A stretch of 7,610 bases of DNA, taken from positions 1 through 7,610 of the forward strand of contig CADBMK010000009.1 in the NCBI GenBank assembly GCA_902795785.1. Direction: 5' to 3'. Both the position numbers and the translations under genes were made by a program. Shown in pieces: positions 6,557-7,610 of the stretch (position 1 is its first letter; each line of letters starts with the position of its first letter). This stretch comes from an uncultured Bacteroidia bacterium (GTDB lineage: Bacteria > Bacteroidota > Bacteroidia > Bacteroidales > UBA932). The notes beneath the pieces are model-generated. The model was not told where the DNA came from and made no database searches. It was given only the letters and a program-made list of their open reading frames with translations.

Positions 6557-7592
6557 ATGAAAAAAATCCTATTCATTGCAGCCCTGCTTACTGCAGGAGT
6601 CGTTTGCTTTGCACAGCAGCCGGCCTACGAATACACTGAGGCCGCCGACCTTACGATTATTGGAAAACTGATGCCTGGAAAGACCGCCAACCCATACCAC
6701 AGGGTGGACACCACGCTTTACAAAGGTTTCACCAGGAGGGAGAACGAGATGGTCCGTATGTCTTCGGGCATGGCCTGCGTTTTCAAGACTGATTCAAAGA
6801 GCATCAGCATCATCACCAAATACGGACACTACGACGATCCTACAAACACCAATATGATTTCGGCAAGGGGCTATGACCTCTACATCCGCAAGGGAAATAC
6901 CTGGCTCTGGGCCGCTTCAGGAGTGAATTCCACAAACAAACTCCAGAAACCTATGACCCTTATTAAGAATATGGACGGCACCATGCACGAGTGCCTCCTC
7001 TATTTCCCTACATACAGCGAGGAGTATTCAATCAGGATCGGAGTAGAGAAGGGCGCATCTTTAGAGAAGATTGAGAATCCTTTCCGTCACCGCGTGGCCA
7101 TCTGGGGCTCAAGTTACACTCACGGCTCTTCAACCACACGTGCCGGCATGACATATCCTGCGCAGTTCACACGCTCAACCGGAATCCAGATGCTCTCCCT
7201 GGGATGCAGCGGAAGGTGCATGCTTCAGGATTACTTTGCAAATGTGCTTGTTGACGTTGATGCTGACGCCTTCGTGTTTGATACATTCTCAAATCCTAAG
7301 GCTGATATGATCCAGGAGAGGCTCGTTCCGTTCATCGACAGGATGATTGCTGCGCATCCGGGCGTTCCTATGATTTTCCAGCAGACAATCTACAGGGAGA
7401 AGAGAAACTTCGACCTTGAGGAGGAGAAGAAGGAACAGGATAAGATGGATATGGCGGCAAAGATCTTCAAGGAGATCAAGTCAACTCCTGAGGGACGCAG
7501 GAAATACAAGGATGTGTATTTCATCTCTACCTGCGCCACATCATCTGAGCATGATACATCCGTGGACGGAGTACACCCGGGAAACTACGGCT
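6557..7592 (+). CDS. Secreted SGNH/GDSL hydrolase (GxDLY plus Lipase_GDSL_3 type), 3'-truncated
   Basis: This is a probable periplasmic or exported esterase/deacylase. A Sec signal peptide (about 1-19, CFA|Q) leads into an N-terminal beta-sandwich-like domain carrying the family motif GYDLY at residues 105-109 (GxDLY domain, PF14607). The catalytic SGNH domain (Lipase_GDSL_3, PF14606) begins near 178. Its block I is WGSSYTHG with nucleophile Ser186, block II is LGCSG (Gly216), block III is DTFSNP (Asn246), and block V is DGVHP with Asp337 and His340. The whole SGNH set is therefore present. The apparent protein stops five residues after the catalytic His, where members of the family normally continue for a final helix; the stop is made by the terminal poly-A run and is probably not real. 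It lies 34 bp behind the regulator. Removal of acetyl or other acyl groups from a glycan is the likely role, but the substrate is unproven. Confidence 0.9.
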
Positions 7593-7610
7593 AAAAAAAA
7601 AAAAAAAAAA
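7593..7610. other. Terminal 18-A homopolymer, probable contig-end artefact
   Basis: The last 18 bases are all A. They interrupt the SGNH gene inside its conserved C-terminal block, immediately after the codons for Gly-Asn-Tyr-Gly and a TA dinucleotide. No hairpin precedes the run, so it is not a terminator. The most economical reading is a sequencing or assembly artefact at a contig end. A polyadenylated cDNA origin is a less likely alternative. Confidence 0.7.

Noticed and set aside
7570..7610. Terminal A run as a genuine terminator or natural gene end
   Set aside because: No GC-rich hairpin precedes it and the gene is cut within a conserved catalytic block.

Overview
The window looks like a piece of a Bacteroidales genome (phylum Bacteroidota), probably a gut or rumen metagenome contig. 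The grounds are a SusC/SusD pair, a DUF6377-type membrane regulator found in this phylum, start sites with no Shine-Dalgarno motif, and promoter -7 boxes of the Bacteroides form TAnnTTTG. I cannot name a genus. The right edge ends in a run of 18 A's that looks like an artefactual contig end.

Layout: two divergent transcription units are separated by a 176-bp AT-rich intergenic region (4832-5007). On the minus strand, reading leftwards, lie a secreted endonuclease/exonuclease/phosphatase (EEP) family enzyme (4831-3965), a complete SusC-type TonB-dependent outer-membrane transporter (3954-625), and the first 204 residues of its SusD-type surface lipoprotein (612 to the left edge). The gaps are 10 and 12 bp, so these three read as one operon with the EEP gene first. 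On the plus strand lie a DUF6377-type regulator (5008-6522) and, 34 bp downstream, a secreted SGNH/GDSL esterase of the GxDLY plus Lipase_GDSL_3 architecture (6557 onwards). The esterase is cut at its C-terminus by the poly-A run.

How it may work (inference): this is a small nutrient-uptake locus of polysaccharide-utilisation-locus (PUL) type without a recognisable glycoside hydrolase in view. SusD captures a ligand at the surface and SusC imports it using TonB energy. The EEP enzyme (phosphodiesterase, phosphatase or nuclease) and the SGNH enzyme (deacylase) could strip phosphate and acyl groups from it. The transporter has no STN domain and no sigma/anti-sigma pair is present, so the DUF6377 protein is the obvious candidate regulator, sensing in the periplasm and carrying a C-terminal cytoplasmic helix-turn-helix. 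The intergenic region holds convincing -7 boxes on both sides plus inverted and direct repeats that could be its operator.

There is no gene-free stretch over 300 bp. I saw no RNA genes, insertion sequences, CRISPR arrays or frameshifts.
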